The position numbers and the translations under genes were made by a program. Below the pieces are notes generated by a model, which was not told the origin of the DNA, searched no databases, and saw nothing but the letters and a program-made list of their open reading frames with translations. From Bathymodiolus brooksi (Eukaryota; Mollusca; Bivalvia; Mytilida; Modiolidae), in NCBI GenBank assembly GCA_963680875.1, contig OY804590.1, positions 20,212,640 through 20,276,639 on the forward strand: a DNA stretch of 64,000 bases, read 5' to 3'. Positions 60,087-64,000 of this stretch are shown piece by piece. How positions within the stretch are numbered: the stretch's first letter is position 1; every line of letters begins with the position of its first letter.

Positions 60087-61598
60087 GTAAACATTGTTAT
60101 AATTATCTTACTTTATTTAACCTTAGCTCATTTTAGATATACTGTTTAGGCATCTAGGTCTACTTGCTCCTAGTTTAAGGGACTTTTAAATTATTTGAAT
60201 TTTCAATCTTTTTACTAGATGAAGCTAATGGTATTCAAAAGCCACGACGTCCACAGTAATATAGATATTTACATTTTTACCTGGATTCTGTTTGTAATAG
60301 AGGAAGTCGAGAATTCAATATAAATTTTTTTTAAATTCCTGATGAATATTTGTTTAGGTAATATATATATATGAATATTTTCTTCGTTATTATGGGGCAA
60401 CTAATGGAGTAATAATTTTTTGATTAGAATAACGAAAATTTGAAATATCTTTTAAACTGTCGATTTTAAAGTAGAAGTGTAAACGAGAGTTGTGTAGAGA
60501 ATCAAGGGTGCTAATTTAATTTGGAAGTTTGCAGACCAGAAAGTGAACGAATTTGGCCCTGATATAGAAAAATCGCATTTTAAAGGAATTTGTGGGTGTA
60601 TATTTAGACAAAGTTTGATGAAATACGGAGGAAATAAGTCTATAAGAGAGAACAGCCTGCGGCCGTGGGTTTTAATCCCCGAGGACAATAGACACTCGAC
60701 GGTCACCCGAAAGATTCCATTGTTCTCCGATCTCCTACACGCACTATTGAGTTCATTGATTTTTACCTGTAAAAATTACTTGCACTGGGACATTTTTAGT
60801 TATTTTTATTTTTTCGCTAAATATATAGCACTTCTGTCTTTAATAGTGAACAAAAATGAAGTCTTCATATTAATATGAAAAATATATCATTGTCATTTTG
60901 TTCGATTCTGTATGACATTTTGAATTTATATACATGTAAGAAAATGGAACGAAAACTGAATTTTGAGCTTGTGCAGCTACCTAATTAAAAAAAATGCTCG
61001 TAAAATTTACATTTTTATATCATAGAACCTCAGAGACCAATTGGAGGGTTGGTTTTGATGAGGGGGGGAGGGTAGAACATGACATTGAGCACTGTCATTT
61101 TGTGAGCTATTTTTTACCAAACTTATAATTATTGATGAATCATTGATACATGCTATTGTTTCACGTAACTATTTTACTAAGCCAAGTTATATCTTTCAAC
61201 TCAAACGTGAGCTAAAAGTTTGGAAATATATATTTAACATATTCCACTTCGAAGTGCTTATCCAAAACATGAATCCGAAGTTTCGATCTTTGTCTTTGTT
61301 TGTTTTGACTTTTCATGAATACAAGGCCCGTTTTGTGTTTGGTTTTCGGCTGGATTATAAATTGTTCCTGTTTATCTTTTTTTTTATTTTGCGTCAAGTT
61401 GTTTTGTGTATTATTTATGTGTTATGATCAATATATAAGTTAATAAATTCATCTGACCCCAGATAGTTTCAACAGTTACAACTGTTCTTAAACTTTAATG
61501 AATTGGCAGACACATGTTCCAAATATTTTCGACATTGACTTAAACGTGACATTTATTCGATTTTTACATTTGTTCTCTGTCTATTATACTTAATATGA
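60087..61598. other. Stretch without a gene after the Reeler exon
   Basis: AT-rich. Open frames at 60452-60878 and 61143-61427 overlap on both strands and have no recognisable domain or splice context. Read as intron or spacer. Confidence 0.4.
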
Positions 61599-62886
61599 TT
61601 ATACTTTAACCTGCGTCGTCATCCGAGTCATCATCACGAAATCAATGATAAAAGGTTCTATGACACTTCTATCTATACAGTTTTCTTTGCAGTTTTTTTC
61701 TTTTTCAATTTTGATCACATGTTCTACTGCTTTTGTCCACACATCTTTTGTAATTTTTCCGAAAGCAGCATACGTGAGTTCTTTAACATCTTTTAATCGG
61801 AAGGTGGTATTGTTCTTAGCCACGAAACCTTTGACTTGCGCCCATATTAATTCTATCGGGTTAGGTTCACAGTGTCGAACGGGGGTTCTTATTACTTCAT
61901 GTCCGTGTAAATTAGCAATTTTATCTGTTTTATAAACTACTGGGGTCTTTTTTTGTTTTATTTTTTCATATAATACTTTTTTGGTATCAGTAGCAGAAAA
62001 GGGAATGTTGTATTGTGTAAGATAGTTTTGGAGAACAGCTTTTTTCTGACTAAAATTTGGGCACACCGTATCTTCTGTTTTACCTGACATTGTGATAACT
62101 TGCATTATCTAACACAACCAAGCTAGGATTGTTCAGAGCAGGCATCAATTGATTTTCAAACCACTCAAGAAAGACAAAACTATTCATCTCCCGGTGATAG
62201 TCACCATCCTTTGATTTGGCCAGAAACAATAAATCGCAGCCGTCAATCAAACCCTCACTTCGCGTACCTGCATGCAAAACAATCAAACGTTTGCCTTTGC
62301 CCGAGGGTATTTTTGCGGCATCAGACCCATCATTCGGAAGCCACATATCATCTGTGCAGTGATTTTGGTTAACCCATGTTTCATCCAGGTACACGATATC
62401 ATACCCTGCTTCCCTAAAAGATTTGATCTTTCTCAGATAATTACACCTATAATTGATAATAGACACTTGGTCGTACAGAACTCTTCGATTATCACCTATT
62501 TTTTTATAAGTATATCCAAGATCAATGAGAGTTAGAGTAAGTTTAGACTTTCATATTTTAATAGAATCTTTTATTTCCTTATGTATTATTGAGACGGTCG
62601 GAGCAATTTTCCGTGAATATAAACCGTGGATTGTTCTTTTAATAACACAATGATCAAAGTCGTCCAAAATTTTAGCTCTTTCTTTGGGTCTATTTGACTT
62701 ACAAGGCCTCTTATCATTCATAATACGGTGCACTGAAGTGTAAGACACACCCAAAGCTTTAGATATCCTTTGATATACCCTATCAAATGAGACAATTGGC
62801 TTCTTCGTTGCCTTTTCCTTAAAAAAAGCAAACAACTTTTTTACAAACTTTTGGCATTCCGGAGATAAGTCAGACTTTTTACCCAT
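61599..62886 (-). pseudogene. Tc1/mariner-superfamily DDE transposase, broken
   Basis: Minus strand. The start MGKKSDLSPECQKFVKKLF leads into a helix-turn-helix-like region (YQRISKALGVSYTSVHRIM). After an in-frame TGA at about 62551 the same frame continues through 28 codons to YLDETWVNQN (first catalytic Asp) and VVLDNASYHN (second Asp). A one-base frameshift at about 62080-62105 then leads to HCEPNPIELIWAQVKG (catalytic Glu) and a basic C-terminus ending at 61599. About 430 residues in all. The second Asp and the Glu are about 85 residues apart, far more than the 34-41 of classic mariner/Tc1 and closer to the wide-spacing groups such as DD82E. All three acidic residues survive, so decay is recent or the breaks are sequence errors. 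Terminal repeats were not found. Confidence 0.85.
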
Positions 62887-62975
62887 TTTACAAAAAATGC
62901 AAAATATAACAATAATTGATGAGAGAAATGCTTGTCAGTTTCGTCTAAAGTACACGTGGCTGAGAGAAAGATTTT

Positions 62976-63006
62976 ACAGGTACAGTATGTTGCCAAAAGT
63001 ATTGCA
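62976..63006. mobile_element. Mariner-like terminal repeat fragment
   Basis: TACAGTATGTTGCCAAAAGT followed by ATTGCAACATG has the look of a Tc1/mariner end (TA then CAGT). Its orientation points to the right, away from the transposase, and no inverse copy is seen near 61.4-61.6 kb. It is probably the end of a different element cut by the retrotransposon insertion at about 63060. Confidence 0.4.
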
Positions 63007-63061
63007 ACATGTAAAAAAATCCCTATATAATCAACCAAAACCATATTTTTAAAGTACATAA

Positions 63062-64000
63062 AGTAAAAAATTACAAGAATTTTTGGGATAAAGGTCTAGA
63101 CAAAATTTTAAAACGTAGACGAGAGGCTAACCGACTACAGCGTTTACATAACAAAACACGACCATATGATAGTGAACTAGGTAAGCAATTATCTGCCCTA
63201 TACCAAAAACGGAAGAAACAATTGCATGATGCAATTGTTAATAAACAAGTCAATAATAAAATTAACTTTTTCAATGATAAATGTGTAGGGGGTAAGAATA
63301 AATCTAAGATGTTTTGGAACATGTTAAAGGGACCTCGTGTTACAATTAACCCTTCCCAGATCATTGACCCTGTTAGTAAAACTGTCATGTTTGAAGAGAA
63401 GGTAGAAATTGAAACCTGTCTCAGTGAACATTTTAGTAAAATTGGTACAGACATAAATATTGCTCCAGGGCGTATGGAGCATATGTCTACATTTGTTAGA
63501 GAAATGGAAAACGATTTGAGTCATGGAGATAATATGTTTTCAATGGTTTTCACCAAAGAGTCAATAACGAAAGCCTTAAATAATCTCAAAATTGGTAAGG
63601 CTCCCGGTATCGATGATATACCAAATGAGTTCCTAAAATATGGAGGGGATATAATGATAAAATCATTGTCGGATCTTTTTACATGTATTTCAGATTTCGA
63701 AATGATACCAGATGATTGGTGTAAAGGTATTATTAAACCATTACATAAATCTGGATCCATATATGATTTGGACAACTATAGAGGTATTACTCTAACTTCG
63801 AATGTTAACAAGGTTTTTTCCAAAATCCTGGAAACATTAATTTTAGATTTTTTAGAATCAAACAATAAACTCAAGGTGCCTTCCGAAAAGATAGAAGAAT
63901 TGAAGACCAAATATTTTCTTTACAGGGTATTGCATCCCTATATAAATCTTCAAGAAAACCTCTTTATTTGGCTTTTTTGGATCTATCAAAGGCCTTTGAT
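63062..64000 (+). mobile_element. Non-LTR retrotransposon (LINE), reverse transcriptase, 5'-truncated
   Basis: The plus strand reads KNYKNFWDKGLDKILKRRR, the pre-RT region, then GKAPGIDDIPNEFLKYGG, WCKGIIKPLHKSG and DLDNYRGITLTSNVNKVFSK. Near 63868 the frame slips by one or two bases and continues as QGAFRKDRRIEDQIFSLQG and LAFLDLSKAFD at the right edge. These are fingers and palm motifs of LINE reverse transcriptases. The FADD box and C-terminus lie beyond the window. No endonuclease domain is seen upstream, so the copy is 5'-truncated at about 63060. With one frameshift it is probably dead. I cannot assign the clade safely. Confidence 0.88.

Noticed and set aside
61143..61427. 94-codon plus-strand ORF after the Reeler exon
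   Set aside because: Overlapped by an open frame on the other strand, low-complexity C-terminus, no Reeler second-half motifs.
63071..63775. Minus-strand ORFs of 66-127 codons near the right edge
   Set aside because: They are shadows of the plus-strand reverse transcriptase, which has clear motifs.

Overview
The window looks like nuclear DNA from a bivalve mollusc, most likely a mytilid-type genome. It is AT-rich. It has split genes with GT-AG introns, tRNA-derived SINEs, many short inverted-repeat elements, a Tc1/mariner-superfamily transposase relic, a non-LTR retrotransposon, and several copies of a dispersed repeat that I recognise as abundant in bivalve sequence. The species call is inference; the eukaryotic call is firm. 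Nothing prokaryotic was seen.

Layout. Positions 1-21542 are one uninterrupted satellite with a 52/53-bp monomer (about 410 copies, continuing past the left edge) and several higher-order duplications, including a 5201-bp unit present twice. From 22481 to 35884 (+) lie seven exons whose phases all match. They encode the catalytic domain and C-terminal tail of a protein kinase resembling tyrosine/TKL kinases. Its first exon in the window starts at the glycine loop, so the 5' end is probably to the left of the satellite. Its introns hold four different minisatellites (46, 43, 39 and 62 bp) plus SINEs and MITE-like elements. From 36 to 44 kb I see no gene, only mobile elements and short tandem repeats. 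From 44.8 to 46.7 kb (-) there are two exons ending an unrecognised gene. From 47.06 to 52.41 kb lies a second large array (44-bp unit, about 121 copies). From 52.4 to 55.8 kb there are fold-back elements, a 181-bp tandem duplication and inverted pentanucleotide repeats.

From 55.8 to 60.1 kb sits a head-to-head pair of secreted Reeler-domain genes. The left one (-) is complete in two exons (156 aa); of the right one (+) only exon 1 is visible. From 61.6 to 62.9 kb (-) is a broken DDE transposase, and from about 63.06 kb to the right edge (+) is a non-LTR reverse transcriptase with one frameshift.

The three protein genes do not form a pathway. The Reeler pair suggests a local duplication of a secreted immune-type family. 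The strongest oddities are the kinase (beta-3 lysine replaced by threonine, six cysteines and no tyrosine in the activation segment), the 39-bp minisatellite that repeats the kinase's own splice donor, and one dispersed repeat family that seems to have seeded three minisatellites of different period.
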